From Actinomadura sp. NBRC 104425 (GTDB lineage: Bacteria; Actinomycetota; Actinomycetes; Streptosporangiales; Streptosporangiaceae): a stretch of DNA of 64,000 nt. How positions within the stretch are numbered: the stretch's first letter is position 1; each line of letters starts with the position of its first letter. The notes beneath the pieces were generated by a model. That model had not been told where the DNA came from. It searched no databases and saw only the letters and a list, made by a program, of their open reading frames with translations. Both the position numbers and the translations under genes were made by a program. Below are positions 25,466-35,169 of the stretch, one piece after another. The stretch covers positions 372,001-436,000 of the forward strand of contig NZ_BSTN01000002.1 in the NCBI RefSeq assembly GCF_030269545.1. The letters are read 5' to 3'.

Positions 25466-26671
25466 CTAGGCAGTGGGCGCCGCGGTACTCACCGGCTCCC
25501 GCGCCGCGGCGGGCGCGGCCCCGGGGCGGCGGTTGAGGGCGTGGCCGAGCGCCACCGTGGCGAGCGCGGCGGCGCCCAGCCCGGCGCCGATCCACCCGAC
25601 CGCCGGGTACCCGGCGCCCGCGCCGATCGCCAGACCGCCCAGCCAGGGGCCCGCGGTGATCCCGACGTTGAACGCCGAGAAGTTGGTGGCGGCGGCCAGC
25701 GTCGGCGCCCGGCCGGCCAGGGCGAACACCCGGGCGTTAAGCGCCGGGTTGGTGGCGAAGCCGAACGCGCCCAGCAGGAAGACCAGCGGAACGGCCGGCG
25801 CGGGCGTGCCCAGTGACAGCGCCAGGGCCGCGGAGACGACGACGGTCCCCGACACGCCGATGTACAGCGTGCCGAAGGGGTGCCGGTCGGACGTGCGGCC
25901 GCCGACGGCGATGCCGAGGAAGGACCCGACCCCGTACAGCACCAGCACGGCGGGCACCCAGCGTTCGGCCAGCCCGGTGGTGTCGGTGAGCATCGCGCCC
26001 AGGTAGCTGAACGTCACCAGCAGCGCTCCCGTGGACAGCGCGGTCGTGCCGTAGGCGAGCCAGAGCCGCGGGTTGGCCATGGCGCGCAGCTCCTCGCCCA
26101 GCCGGGGCACGGCGTCCGGGTCGGGACGGCCGCCCGGCAGCGTCGCCGGCACCCCGACCATGGCGAGCGCCGACAGGGCGGCCACCGCCCAGAACGCCGC
26201 CCGCCAGCCGAGGTTCTGGCCGATGAGCGTGCCGCCGGGCAGCCCGACGATGGTGGCGACGGTCAGCCCGCCCGCGACGACGCTCATCGCCTTGCCGCGC
26301 GCGTTCTCCGCCACCAGCCCCACCGCCGTGACCGAGGCGACCGCCCAGAACCCCGCGTACACGAACGCGCCGAGCGCGCGGGTCGCCAGCAGCGCGCCGT
26401 AGCCGGGGGCCAGTGCCCCCGCAACGTGGGTCAGTGCGAAGACCGCCAGGAAGGCCGGCAGGGTGGCGCGGCGGGGCCAGCGCAGGGTCACCACCGCCAG
26501 CAGCGGCGCGCCGACCAGCATCCCGGCGGCGAACGCCGAGATCAGCAGGCCCGCCTGCGGGACGGACACGCCGAGATCGGCGGCCATGCCGGGCAGCAGC
26601 CCGGCGAGCATCAGCTCCGAGGTGCCCTGGGCGAAGATCGCCAGGCCCAGGACGTAGACGGCCGGTGGCAT
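25466..26671 (-). CDS. MFS transporter, 12-TM drug-efflux type
   Basis: 401-residue major facilitator with 12 predicted helices. The early FAQGTSELMLAGLLPGMAAD stretch is characteristic of the Cmx/AraJ group (chloramphenicol-like drug or sugar efflux); the A-loop (TLRWPRR) and motif C-like region (VGLPGGTLIG) are visible. Cytoplasmic membrane. ATG 26671 is followed directly by the first helix. A partly palindromic site upstream (26686-26706) shares GTTTTGGAT with the operator of the adjacent TetR gene, so this exporter is probably the regulated target. Confidence 0.9.
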   Translation of the reverse strand: MPPAVYVLGLAIFAQGTSELMLAGLLPGMAADLGVSVPQAGLLISAFAAGMLVGAPLLAVVTLRWPRRATLPAFLAVFALTHVAGALAPGYGALLATRALGAFVYAGFWAVASVTAVGLVAENARGKAMSVVAGGLTVATIVGLPGGTLIGQNLGWRAAFWAVAALSALAMVGVPATLPGGRPDPDAVPRLGEELRAMANPRLWLAYGTTALSTGALLVTFSYLGAMLTDTTGLAERWVPAVLVLYGVGSFLGIAVGGRTSDRHPFGTLYIGVSGTVVVSAALALSLGTPAPAVPLVFLLGAFGFATNPALNARVFALAGRAPTLAAATNFSAFNVGITAGPWLGGLAIGAGAGYPAVGWIGAGLGAAALATVALGHALNRRPGAAPAAAREPVSTAAPTA

Positions 26672-26685
26672 GGGGGGTCCCTTCT

Positions 26686-26706
26686 GTTTTGGATTGATCA
26701 GTTCAA
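26686..26706. promoter_or_regulatory. Probable TetR site before the MFS gene
   Basis: GTTTTGGATTGATCAGTTCAA. The TTGGATTGATCAGTTCAA core is a quasi-palindrome about TGATCA, and the left half GTTTTGGAT equals the left arm of the site at 27364-27387. It lies 15 bp upstream of the MFS start. Confidence 0.6.
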
Positions 26707-26774
26707 TATGAGGGCGAAAGAAAGGGCGGCACGGCGGCCGCCCGGCGCTCACGGCGGTCAGGGCCGCCCGGGCC

Positions 26775-27347
26775 TCACAGCGCGTCCAGCGCGGTGCGGG
26801 CGATCGCCTCCAGGACGTCGCGCCCGGCGCCGCCCCGCGCGGCCACCCGCATCCCGCTGATGGTGGCGATGACGAAGTGGGCCAGGGCGTCGGGGTCCTT
26901 GCCGGGGTCGATCTCGCCGCTGCGGCGTCCCCGGTCGATCGCCGTGCGCAGCGCCTCGAAGCGCAGGTCGTAGTTGCGGCGCAGCCACGCGGCGGTCTCG
27001 GGGTCGCGCGGGCCCAGTTCGACGAGCGAGTTGACCACCAGGCAGCCCGCCGGGTCGTCCGGGTCGGGCTCGACGGCCCGCCACATCAGCGTCCGCACCT
27101 TCTCCCTGGTGGGCAGGTCGGACTCCAGCACCTCCATCATGTCGGCGTCCTTGGCCTGGGCGTAGCGGCGCAGGACCCTGCCGAACAGGTCGCGCTTGCT
27201 GCGGAAGGTGTTGTAGACGCTGCTGCGGCCCAGGCCCGTGGCCGCGCACAGGTCCTCGGTGGAGGTCGCCTCGTACCCGGCGGTCCAGAAGGCGCGCATC
27301 GCCGCCTCCACCGCCCGGTCCTCGTCGAACTGTCTCGGTCGCGCCAT
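26775..27347 (-). CDS. TetR-family regulator of the MFS gene
   Basis: 190-residue TetR regulator. The HTH (TSTEDLCAATGLGRSSVYNTF) lies at about residues 27-48, in the QFDED-start subgroup that commonly controls efflux. ATG 27347. The C-terminal domain (after residue 80) is the all-helical ligand-binding part. It lies downstream of a perfect 24-bp operator (27364-27387) and upstream of the MFS gene, which has a related site, so autoregulation plus repression of the exporter is likely; the inducing drug is unknown. Confidence 0.9.
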   Translation of the reverse strand: MARPRQFDEDRAVEAAMRAFWTAGYEATSTEDLCAATGLGRSSVYNTFRSKRDLFGRVLRRYAQAKDADMMEVLESDLPTREKVRTLMWRAVEPDPDDPAGCLVVNSLVELGPRDPETAAWLRRNYDLRFEALRTAIDRGRRSGEIDPGKDPDALAHFVIATISGMRVAARGGAGRDVLEAIARTALDAL

Positions 27348-27363
27348 GCCGGCACGCTACCAC

Positions 27364-27387
27364 GTTTTGGATCGAGCGATCCAAAAC
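27364..27387. promoter_or_regulatory. Perfect operator of the TetR gene
   Basis: GTTTTGGATCG-AG-CGATCCAAAAC: two perfect 11-bp arms with a 2-bp centre, 17 bp upstream of the TetR start codon at 27347. Confidence 0.85.
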
Positions 27388-27437
27388 CTGCGGTGCGGCC
27401 GGCGGCCACCGGACCGGCGCGGACGGCCGCGCCGGCC

Positions 27438-28811
27438 TCAGCCGAACACCTTGCCCGGGTTGAAGATCCCGGCCGGGTCGAGGGCGTCCTTGACGGCGCG
27501 GTGCAGGGCCAGCACCGCCGGGCCCGCCTCGGCGGCCAGCCCGCGCATCTTCAGCAGCCCCACCCCGTGCTCCCCGGTCACGGTCCCGCCCAGCTCCAGC
27601 GCCGCGTCGATGATCCGGTCGAACGCTCGCTGCGCCCGCGCCCGCGCCGCCTCGTCGCCCGCCGGGACGATCATCAGCGGGTGCAGGTTGCCGTCCCCGG
27701 CGTGCGCGATGTTGGCGATCCGGATCTCCTCCTCGGCGCCGATCCGCTCGATCCGGCCCAGCATCTCCGGCACCAGCATGCGCGGCACGCACACGTCCTT
27801 GGTCAGCACCGGCCCGAGCCGCTCCAGCGCCGGATAGGCCAGGCGCCGCGCCGCGAACAGCGCGTCCGCCTCCGCCTGGTCGGTGGACCGCGCGCTCCAC
27901 ATCGCGCCCGCCTCCTCGAAGCACGCCAGGACCGCGTCGGCCTCCTCGTCCCCGGCCGCGCCCGGCGCGTCGCAGCGCGCCAGCAGCAGAAAATCGCCGC
28001 TGTCGGCCAGCCCCATGTTCTTCCAGTCGTCGACCGCGCGCAGGCAGTACCGGTCCACCAGCTCCAGCGCGCTCGGCACCACCCCGCGGGACGTCACGGC
28101 GGCCACGGCCCGCCCCGCATCGGTCAGCGCCCCGAAGCAGCCGACGACGGTGCGCTCGGCGGCCCGCGCGCCGCGCAGCCGCACCGTCACCTCGGTGATC
28201 ACGCCGAGCGTGCCCTCCGACCCGACCAGCAGCCCGGCCAGGTCGTACCCGGCCACGCCCTTGGCGGTGCGGCGGCCCAGCCGCACCGTCTCGCCGCGGC
28301 CCATGACCGCCTCCAGGGCCAGCACGTAGTCCCGGGTGACGCCGTACTTCACGCAGCACACCCCGCCCGCGTTGGTGGCGACGTTCCCGCCGATCGTCGA
28401 CCACGGGGAGCTGGCCGGATCCGGCGGATACCACAGCCCGTGCTCCGCGCACGCCGCGCGCAGGTCGTCGTTCACCACACCGGGCTGCACCACCGCCAGC
28501 CGCTCGTCCGGGTCGATGCGCAGGATCCGGTCCATCGCCTCGAACGAGATCACCACGCAGCCCGCGACGGCGTTGGCGCCGCCCGACAGCCCGGTGCCCG
28601 CCCCGCGCGGCACCACCGGCGCGCCGCGCTCGGCGCAGCACGCCACCACGGCGGCCACCTCGGCGGTCTCCCGCGGCCGCACCACCGCGGCCGGCGTCTC
28701 GTAAGGCGCCCAGGCGGCCTGGTCGCGGGCATAGGACGCCAAGATCTCGGGGTCGGTGACGACCCGGTCGGCGGGGAGGACACGTTCCAACGCGGCAGCG
28801 ATATCGCCCAT
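27438..28811 (-). CDS. FAD-linked oxidase, GlcD/D-lactate dehydrogenase type
   Basis: 457-residue FAD-binding type 4 (VAO-fold) oxidase. The pyrophosphate loop PRGAGTGLSGGANA and the second FAD contact (IGGNVATNAGG) are in the first half; the C-terminal domain has HAGDGNLHP and GEHGVG, the metal- and substrate-binding signatures of glycolate oxidase GlcD and D-lactate dehydrogenase. No GlcE or GlcF is nearby, so a single-subunit 2-hydroxy acid dehydrogenase is likely. ATG 28811 gives a standard N-terminus. Divergent from ileS. Its substrate (D-lactate, glycolate or 2-hydroxyglutarate) is undetermined. Confidence 0.9.
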   Translation of the reverse strand: MGDIAAALERVLPADRVVTDPEILASYARDQAAWAPYETPAAVVRPRETAEVAAVVACCAERGAPVVPRGAGTGLSGGANAVAGCVVISFEAMDRILRIDPDERLAVVQPGVVNDDLRAACAEHGLWYPPDPASSPWSTIGGNVATNAGGVCCVKYGVTRDYVLALEAVMGRGETVRLGRRTAKGVAGYDLAGLLVGSEGTLGVITEVTVRLRGARAAERTVVGCFGALTDAGRAVAAVTSRGVVPSALELVDRYCLRAVDDWKNMGLADSGDFLLLARCDAPGAAGDEEADAVLACFEEAGAMWSARSTDQAEADALFAARRLAYPALERLGPVLTKDVCVPRMLVPEMLGRIERIGAEEEIRIANIAHAGDGNLHPLMIVPAGDEAARARAQRAFDRIIDAALELGGTVTGEHGVGLLKMRGLAAEAGPAVLALHRAVKDALDPAGIFNPGKVFG

Positions 28812-29062
28812 ACCCGCACACTATTCGGTCTCCCGAGTACGGCCCGGGCGTACCGGCCGACGCGGGTCGTTCCACCCGCAGACAGGCACGGGGCCTGGCT
28901 ATCATGGGTGATCGGCCGTGCTCTGTGCGGTGACGCGGCCGGAGACGGGGCGCCGCATCTCGGCCCCCGCCTTATCCCTGTTTCGACCGGCTCGGCGCCG
29001 GTCCTTTTCGTGTCCGCCCGCCCTCGGCGGGGCGGGCGAAGTCCGTGAGGAGGGTGACGTCC
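28812..29062 (+). promoter_or_regulatory. Divergent region and long leader of ileS
   Basis: 251 bp upstream of ileS. Many actinobacterial ileS genes carry a T-box riboswitch here, so I looked for the conserved TGGNACCGCG element and did not find it. A GC-rich hairpin (GCCCGCCC/GGGGCGGGC) precedes the Shine-Dalgarno GAGGAGGG (29047-29054). A -10-like TATCAT lies near 28898. Confidence 0.35.
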
Positions 29063-32000
29063 ATGTATCCCAGGGACGGCCGAGGGAACGCGGTCGAGGG
29101 GAGCCCGTCCTTTCCCCAGGTCGAGCGCGAGATTCTCGACCTCTGGGCCGAGGGCGACACCTTCCGCCGCTCGGTGGAGGCGCGCCCGGCCGGGCAGAGC
29201 GGCTCCAACGAGTACGTGTTCTACGACGGGCCGCCGTTCGCCAACGGCCTGCCCCACTACGGCCACCTGCTGACCGGGTACATCAAGGACGTCATCCCCC
29301 GCTACCGCACCATGCTCGGCCGCCGCGTGGAGCGCCGCTTCGGCTGGGACTGCCACGGCCTGCCCGCCGAGGTCGAGGCCGAGAAGCAGCTCGGCATCTC
29401 CACCAAGACCGAGATCCTCGACATGGGCGTCAAGCGGTTCAACGACGCCTGCCGCGAATCGGTCCTGCGGTACGTGGAGGAGTGGGAACGCTATGTGACC
29501 CGCCAGGCCCGCTGGGTCGACTTCGACAACGACTACAAGACGCTCGACCTGAACTTCATGGAGAGCGTCATGTGGGCGTTCAAGACCCTCTACGACAAGG
29601 GCCTGATCTACGAGGGCTTCCAGGTGCTGGCGTACTGCTGGCGCTGCGAGACGCCGCTGTCCAACGCCGAGACCGGCATGGACGACTCCTACCGCGAACG
29701 CGTCGACCCGTCCGTCACGGTCGGCTTCGAGCTGGAGACCGGCGAGACCCTGCTGGTGTGGACCACCACCCCCTGGACGCTGCCCAGCAACCTCGCCGTC
29801 GCCGTCGGCCCCGACATCGACTACGCGGTCGTCGCCCACGACGGCAAGGAGTACATCATCGCCGAGGCCCGCCTCGGCGAGTACCGCAGGCAGCTGGCCG
29901 CCGAGGGCGCCGAGCCGGACGTCGTGCGCCGGCTGCGCGGCGCCGACCTCGTCGGCCGCTCCTACCGGCCCCCGTTCGACTTCCTCGCGGGCACCGAGAA
30001 CGCCTTCCGGGTGCTCGCCGGCGACTTCGTCACCACCGACAGCGGCACCGGCATCGTGCACATGGCGCCCGCGTTCGGCGAGGACGACCAGCGGGCCTGC
30101 TCCGCCGCCGGCATCCCCACCGTGGTCACCGTCGACGACGCCGCCCGCTTCACCAGCCAGGTGCCCGACTACGCCGGGCAGCAGGTCTTCGACGCCAACA
30201 AGCAGATCGTGCGCGACCTGCGGGCCCGCGGCGCGCTGCTGCGGCACGACTCCTACACCCACTCCTACCCGCACTGCTGGCGCTGCGACACCCCGCTGAT
30301 CTACAAGGCCATGTCCAGCTGGTTCGTGGCCGTCACCAAGTTCCGCGACCGGATGGTCGAGCTGAACGAGCAGATCGACTGGGTGCCCGGGCACGTCAAG
30401 AAGGGCGCGTTCGGCAAGTGGCTGGAGGGCGCCCGGGACTGGTCGATCAGCCGCAACCGGTTCTGGGGCTCGCCCATCCCGGTCTGGAAGTCCGACAACC
30501 CCGACTACCCGCGCGTCGACGTGTACGGCTCGCTCGACGAGATCGAACGCGACTTCGGCGTGCGCCCCGCCGACCTGCACCGGCCCGGCGTCGACGAGCT
30601 CGTGCGGCCCAACCCCGACGACCCCACCGGCAAGTCCATGATGCGCCGCGTCCCGGCGGTGCTGGACTGCTGGTTCGAGTCGGGCTCCATGCCGTTCGCG
30701 CAGGTGCACTACCCCTTCGAGAACGGCGAGTGGTTCGACGACCACTACCCGGGCGACTTCATCGTCGAGTACCAGGGCCAGACCCGCGCCTGGTTCTACT
30801 ACCTGCACGTGCTGGCCACGGCCCTGTTCGACCGGCCCGCGTTCCGCACCTGCCTGGCGCACGGCATCCTCCTCGGCGAGGACGGCCGCAAGATGTCCAA
30901 GAAGCTGCGCAACTACCCGGACGTCTACGAGATGTTCGACCGGTACGGCGCAGACGCCATGCGCTGGTTCCTGCTCAGCTCGCCGGTGGTGTCGGGCGGG
31001 GACATGCCGGTGACCGAGGCGGGCATCCGCGACGCCGTCCGCCAGGTGATCAAGCCGATGTGGAACGCCTGGCACTTCTTCGCCCTCTACGCCAACGCCA
31101 CCCCCTACGAGGCGCGGCTGCGCACCGACTCCGAGCACGTCCTCGACCGCTACATCCTCGTCAAGACCGGGCGGCTGGTGCGCGAGGTGCGCGCCGACCT
31201 GGACGGCTACGCGCTCGGCGCCGCCTGCCAGCGCGTCCGCCAGTTCCTCGACACGCTGACCAACTGGTACGTGCGCCGCTCCCGCGCCCGGTTCTGGGAC
31301 GGCGACGCCGACGCCTTCGACACCCTCTACACGGTGCTGGAGACGCTGCTGCGGGTGGCGGCGCCGCTGCTGCCGCTGACCACCGAGAAGGCGTGGCGCG
31401 GCCTGACCGGCGGCGAGTCGGTGCACCTGACCGACTGGCCGGACGACGGCGCCTTCCCGGCCGACGACGCGCTCGCCGACGGCATGGACCGCGCCCGCGA
31501 GGTCTGCTCGGCCGCGCTGTCGCTGCGCAAGGCCGCCGACGTGCGGGTCCGGCTGCCGCTGCGCACCCTCACGGTGGCCGCCGCCGACGCCGACACGCTG
31601 CGCCCGTACCTGGACCTGGTCGCCGACGAGGTGAACGTCAAGAGCGTCGAGCTCAGCGACGACGCCGCCGGGCACGCCGAGCGCGTGCTGACCGTGCTGC
31701 CCCGCGTGCTCGGCCCCCGCCTGGGCAAGGACACCCAGAAGGTCATCCGCGCCGTCAAGAGCGGCGACTGGCAGGAGCGCGACGGCCGCATCGTCGCCGG
31801 GGGCGTCGAGCTGGAGGAGGGCGAGTACGAGACGCGCCTGGTGCCGCGCGACTCCGGCCAGGCCGCGCTGATCGGCGACGGCGTGGTCGTCCTGGACACC
31901 GAGGTCACCCCCGAGCTGCGCGCCGAGGGCCTGGCCCGCGACCTGGTGCGCGTCATCCAGACCGCCCGCCGCGAGAGCGGCCTGCACGTCTCCGACCGGA

Positions 32001-32179
32001 TCACCGTCGCCGTCGGCGGCTCGTCCGACGTGGCCGAGGCCGTGCAGGAGCACGGCGAGTTCATCGCGCGCGAGACCCTCGCCGAGAAGCTGAGCTTCGG
32101 CGACGTCCCGGACGGCGCCGTCCACACCGGCGAGGTCGGCGACGGCGACCCGGTCACCGTCGCCGTCCAACGGGTGTGA
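29063..32179 (+). CDS. ileS: Isoleucyl-tRNA synthetase, long eukaryote-like class
   Basis: 1038-residue class I synthetase that charges tRNA-Ile and edits Val. The HIGH box appears as HYGH at residues 65-68 and the KMSKS loop as KMSKK at 610-614. The protein is about 100 residues longer than E. coli-type IleS and has the [15 protein letters not shown] and C-terminal features of the IleS2/eukaryotic-like group, usual in actinobacteria and often less sensitive to mupirocin. ATG 29063 has GAGGAGGG 8 nt upstream. The only tRNA synthetase in the window; a terminator follows. Confidence 0.97.
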   Translation: MYPRDGRGNAVEGSPSFPQVEREILDLWAEGDTFRRSVEARPAGQSGSNEYVFYDGPPFANGLPHYGHLLTGYIKDVIPRYRTMLGRRVERRFGWDCHGLPAEVEAEKQLGISTKTEILDMGVKRFNDACRESVLRYVEEWERYVTRQARWVDFDNDYKTLDLNFMESVMWAFKTLYDKGLIYEGFQVLAYCWRCETPLSNAETGMDDSYRERVDPSVTVGFELETGETLLVWTTTPWTLPSNLAVAVGPDIDYAVVAHDGKEYIIAEARLGEYRRQLAAEGAEPDVVRRLRGADLVGRSYRPPFDFLAGTENAFRVLAGDFVTTDSGTGIVHMAPAFGEDDQRACSAAGIPTVVTVDDAARFTSQVPDYAGQQVFDANKQIVRDLRARGALLRHDSYTHSYPHCWRCDTPLIYKAMSSWFVAVTKFRDRMVELNEQIDWVPGHVKKGAFGKWLEGARDWSISRNRFWGSPIPVWKSDNPDYPRVDVYGSLDEIERDFGVRPADLHRPGVDELVRPNPDDPTGKSMMRRVPAVLDCWFESGSMPFAQVHYPFENGEWFDDHYPGDFIVEYQGQTRAWFYYLHVLATALFDRPAFRTCLAHGILLGEDGRKMSKKLRNYPDVYEMFDRYGADAMRWFLLSSPVVSGGDMPVTEAGIRDAVRQVIKPMWNAWHFFALYANATPYEARLRTDSEHVLDRYILVKTGRLVREVRADLDGYALGAACQRVRQFLDTLTNWYVRRSRARFWDGDADAFDTLYTVLETLLRVAAPLLPLTTEKAWRGLTGGESVHLTDWPDDGAFPADDALADGMDRAREVCSAALSLRKAADVRVRLPLRTLTVAAADADTLRPYLDLVADEVNVKSVELSDDAAGHAERVLTVLPRVLGPRLGKDTQKVIRAVKSGDWQERDGRIVAGGVELEEGEYETRLVPRDSGQAALIGDGVVVLDTEVTPELRAEGLARDLVRVIQTARRESGLHVSDRITVAVGGSSDVAEAVQEHGEFIARETLAEKLSFGDVPDGAVHTGEVGDGDPVTVAVQRV

Positions 32180-32190
32180 CGCATGTTTCC

Positions 32191-32216
32191 CGCGGGGCGG
32201 CCGGCGCCGCCCCGCG
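32191..32216 (+). terminator. Terminator-like hairpin after ileS
   Basis: Perfect 11-bp stem (32191-32201 and 32206-32216) with a 4-nt loop, starting 12 nt after the ileS stop. No T-tract. Confidence 0.55.
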
Positions 32217-32371
32217 CGAAACCGTGCGCCCGGGCCTGGGCACTCTGGCGGCGCCGTCAAACTGCAACTCCCACGCGGTCATGCTTCTGTGACACATTGG
32301 TCACTGTGCGTAGCTATATAGTCTGGGGCGTCCGAAATCAGGGGGCTTCAGACAACGGTGAGGAGAACCGC

Positions 32372-33589
32372 ATGGTGACCCCGTTCACCACGGAGCGTCA
32401 CGAGCGGCTGCGGCGGCAGGTCAGCGAGTTCGCGGAGGCCGAGGTGCGGCCCCGCGTCCGCCAGATGGAGGAGTCCCGCACCGTCCAGCACCGGCTGGCC
32501 AGGCTGATCGCCCGGCAGGGCTGGATCGGTGCGACGATCACCCGTCGGTACGGCGGCATGGGCCAGGGGCACCTCGCCAAGACCATCATCATCGAGGAGC
32601 TGTCGCGGGTCAGCGCCGCCATGGGCGCCATGGTGCAGGCCTCCCAGCTGGGCGTGGCCAAGATCGTGCACTTCGGCAGCGAGGAGCAGAAGAAGACCTG
32701 GCTGCCCGCGATCGCCGCGGGCGAGTGCCTGCCCACCATCGCGGTGACCGAGCCGGACTCCGGCGGCCACGTCCTCGGCATGACCTCCAGCGCCGTCCGC
32801 GACGGCGACGACTACATCCTCAACGGCCGCAAGGTGTACGTCGGCAACAGCCACATCGGCGACCTGCACGGCGTGGTGGTGCGCACCGGCCCGGGCTCGA
32901 ACGGGCTGTCGGCGTTCCTGGTGGAGGCCGACCGGCCCGGGCTGACCGTCGTCCCGCACCGCCCGGCCATGGGCCTGCACGGCTTCGGCTTCGGCGAGCT
33001 GCGCTTCGACGGCTGCCGCGTGCCGGCCGCCAACCGGCTCGGCGCCGAGGGCGACGGCCTGCACGTGGCGTACTCCTCCAGCGTCCTGTACGGGCGGCCC
33101 AACCTGACCGCGGTGTCCCTCGGCATCCACCGCGCCGTCGTCGAGGACACCGGCGCGTTCACCGCCCAGCGGCACCGCTACGGCAGGCCGCTGGCCGAAC
33201 TGCCGTCGGTCAAGCTGAAGCTGGGGCGGATGCAGTCGCGGCTGATGACCGCCCGGATCGCCGCCTACCACGCCGTCCACCTGCTGGACCTGGGCGAGCC
33301 GTGCGACGCCGAGCTGATGAACGCCAAGCTCGTCAACGTCGAGCACGCCATCGACAGCGCCCGCGACGCGATGGAGGTGCACGCCGCATGCGGGCTGTTC
33401 ACCGACCGGCCCGTCGAGCGGTACCTGCGCGACGCCTTCCACATCTTCGCGCCCGCCGGGACGTCCGAGGTGCAGCTGCTGCGGCTCGGCGAGGTGGCGC
33501 TCGGCACGTCCAAGGGGCAGTGGTCGCGCCGGTTCGCCGCCCCGCTGGACGCCGACGCCTTCGCGGGAGCGCTCGCAGGCCGCGGGTGA
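32372..33589 (+). CDS. Acyl-CoA dehydrogenase-fold protein without the usual catalytic glutamate
   Basis: 405 residues with the standard ACAD layout: N-terminal helices, middle beta-domain (IAVTEPDSGGH) and C-terminal four-helix domain (VERYLRDAFHIFAPAGTSEVQ). The common catalytic base sits at the first position of EGTSE; here it is A362 (PAGTSE). The alternative base position of isovaleryl/long-chain enzymes, ER before helix G, is G241-R242. Neither site has Glu, so classical alpha,beta-dehydrogenation is doubtful; FAD binding may be retained for another reaction. ATG 32372 follows GAGGAG. A -10-like TATAGT (32317-32322) lies upstream, with no good -35. No pathway partner is adjacent. Confidence 0.82.
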   Translation: MVTPFTTERHERLRRQVSEFAEAEVRPRVRQMEESRTVQHRLARLIARQGWIGATITRRYGGMGQGHLAKTIIIEELSRVSAAMGAMVQASQLGVAKIVHFGSEEQKKTWLPAIAAGECLPTIAVTEPDSGGHVLGMTSSAVRDGDDYILNGRKVYVGNSHIGDLHGVVVRTGPGSNGLSAFLVEADRPGLTVVPHRPAMGLHGFGFGELRFDGCRVPAANRLGAEGDGLHVAYSSSVLYGRPNLTAVSLGIHRAVVEDTGAFTAQRHRYGRPLAELPSVKLKLGRMQSRLMTARIAAYHAVHLLDLGEPCDAELMNAKLVNVEHAIDSARDAMEVHAACGLFTDRPVERYLRDAFHIFAPAGTSEVQLLRLGEVALGTSKGQWSRRFAAPLDADAFAGALAGRG

Positions 33590-33610
33590 CCGCCCGCACG
33601 GCGCGGGCGG
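33590..33610 (+). terminator. Hairpin after the ACAD-like gene
   Basis: CCGCCCGC/GCGGGCGG stem of 8 bp with a 5-nt loop immediately after the stop codon. No T-tract. Confidence 0.45.
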
Positions 33611-33641
33611 CGCCGCGGCCGGCCGGCAAAGGCGGGCCGGA

Positions 33642-34193
33642 TCAGCCGGTGGCCAGGTCCTCGCGGCGGTGGATCAGCTCCACCATCTCCGCCGCCCGCG
33701 CCTTGATCAGCTCTAGGCCGGGCCGGCCCCACGGCCGCGGCTCCCGGTCCACCACGCAGATCGTGCCGAGCGCGACCCCGCACCGGTCGATCAGCGGCGC
33801 GCCCATGTACGAGCGGATGCCGATCGTGTCGACCACCGGGTTCCCGGCGAACCGCGGATAGTCGCACACGTCGTCCAGCACCAGCGGCAGCCGCCGGACG
33901 ACCACATGCGGGCACCAGCCGTGGTCGCGGGCCATCTCCCGGCCCATCTCGATCGGCTCGCCGCCCCCCGACACCGCTTCGACGCCGGGCGCCACGTACA
34001 GCCCGGCGAAGAACTGGCGCTGCTCGTCGATGAAGTTGACCATGGCGAACGGGGTGCCGGTGACCTGGGCCAGGTCGCGGGCGAACGCGTCGAACTCGGG
34101 GTCGGCCACGTCGCCGAGCCGAAGCTCGCGCAGCCGCAGCACGCGGCGCGGCGCCTCCTCGTCGACGGGGGTCAGCAGTCGCTCGTAGAACAT
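33642..34193 (-). CDS. GAF-domain protein behind the conservon
   Basis: 183 residues; one GAF domain (about 35-175) with the PFAMVNFIDEQRQFFAG start and GALLIDRCG-like later strand (here APLIDRCGVALGTICVVD). GAF domains bind small ligands or sense redox. No output domain is attached. ATG 34193 has GAGGAG upstream; ATG 34214 would add seven residues. It starts some 30 nt after the conservon GTPase gene and probably belongs to the same transcript; GAF proteins are occasional fifth members of conservons, perhaps as ligand sensors for the roadblock/GTPase pair. Confidence 0.8.
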   Translation of the reverse strand: MFYERLLTPVDEEAPRRVLRLRELRLGDVADPEFDAFARDLAQVTGTPFAMVNFIDEQRQFFAGLYVAPGVEAVSGGGEPIEMGREMARDHGWCPHVVVRRLPLVLDDVCDYPRFAGNPVVDTIGIRSYMGAPLIDRCGVALGTICVVDREPRPWGRPGLELIKARAAEMVELIHRREDLATG

Positions 34194-34226
34194 GGCAGGG
34201 GGCTCCTCGGACATCGGGGGACCGGA

Positions 34227-34814
34227 CTAGACGGGACGGGACGACACCGCGCGGGCGAGCAGATGGCGCACCAGCGCCACCAGCACCGACGTGGCCGAAC
34301 GCGCGGCCCGGGCGTCGCACGGCACCACCGGCACGTCCGGGCCGAGGCGCAGCGCCGCCCGCACCTCCTCGGGCTCGTAGCGGAACGCCCCGTCGAACTC
34401 GTTGATCGCGACCAGGAACGGGATGCCTCGGCGCTCGAAGAAGTCCACCGCCTCGAACGAGCCGGTCAGCCGGCGGGTGTCCACCAGCACCACCGCGCCC
34501 AGCGCACCGTTGGACAACTCGTTCCACAGGAACCAGAACCGCTCCTGCCCGGGCGTGCCGAACAGGTACAGCACATGCCGCGCGTCCACGGTGATGCGGC
34601 CGAAGTCGAACGCCACCGTGGTGGTGGACTTGCCGGCCACGCCCGCCAGGCTGTCGGTGCCGACGCTCGCCGCGGTGATCAACTCCTCGGTGCTCAGCGG
34701 GGTGATCTCGCTGACCGCGCCGATGAAGGTCGTCTTGCCCACGCCGAACCCGCCGGCGACCAGCACCTTGGCCGCCGCGGGGAACTCGTCGTCACAGGCG
34801 TTGCCGCAGGCCAT
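34227..34814 (-). CDS. Conservon GTPase (CvnD type)
   Basis: 195-residue small GTP-binding protein. The P-loop GGFGVGKT is at residues 21-28, followed by DFGRI (switch) and the VAINEFDG stretch in place of NKxD. Typical CvnD/MglA-like member of Streptomyces conservons, expected to form a membrane-associated, heterotrimeric-G-like complex with CvnA-C. ATG 34814 overlaps the end of the DUF742 gene by 23 bp, showing tight coupling. Confidence 0.93.
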   Translation of the reverse strand: MACGNACDDEFPAAAKVLVAGGFGVGKTTFIGAVSEITPLSTEELITAASVGTDSLAGVAGKSTTTVAFDFGRITVDARHVLYLFGTPGQERFWFLWNELSNGALGAVVLVDTRRLTGSFEAVDFFERRGIPFLVAINEFDGAFRYEPEEVRAALRLGPDVPVVPCDARAARSATSVLVALVRHLLARAVSSRPV

Positions 34815-35166
34815 CGAGGAGCGCCTCCAAGACGATGGGGTCGGACGGGTCGGTCGCCGCGCCCGGATGCCGGGTCTGCACGGCGCCGTGGTCGATCAGG
34901 TCGGCCACCAGCACCTTCGTCACCGCCACCGGCAGCCGCAGATGCGCGGCGAGCTCGGCCACCGGGACCGGCGCGCGGCGGCACAGCTCCAGGATCCGGG
35001 CGTGTTCGGGGCCGTGCCGCGGCGCCGCCTCCCGTCCGGTCGCCTTCACCAGCGACAGCAGGTTCAGCGGATGGGCGGGACGGGTGCGTCCGCCGCTCAC
35101 CTGGTACGGGCGCACCAGCCGCCCGGCGTTGCCGTCCAGCCACGGCTCCTGCCCCGAGACGGCCAC
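34792..35166 (-). CDS. DUF742 protein (CvnC type)
   Basis: 124 residues with a central winged-helix-like DUF742 domain: RPYQVSGGRTRP at the start and PVPVAELAAHLRLPVAVTKVLVADL in the middle. Third component of a conservon. It starts 3 nt after the roadblock gene and overlaps the GTPase gene. Its molecular role is unclear, although the four Cvn proteins are thought to interact. Confidence 0.93.
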   Translation of the reverse strand: MAVSGQEPWLDGNAGRLVRPYQVSGGRTRPAHPLNLLSLVKATGREAAPRHGPEHARILELCRRAPVPVAELAAHLRLPVAVTKVLVADLIDHGAVQTRHPGAATDPSDPIVLEALLDGLRQRL

Positions 35167-35169
35167 GGC

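Noticed and set aside
28890..29062. T-box riboswitch before ileS
   Set aside because: The conserved TGGNACCGCG element and a clear specifier loop are absent; only a GC hairpin and the Shine-Dalgarno are visible.
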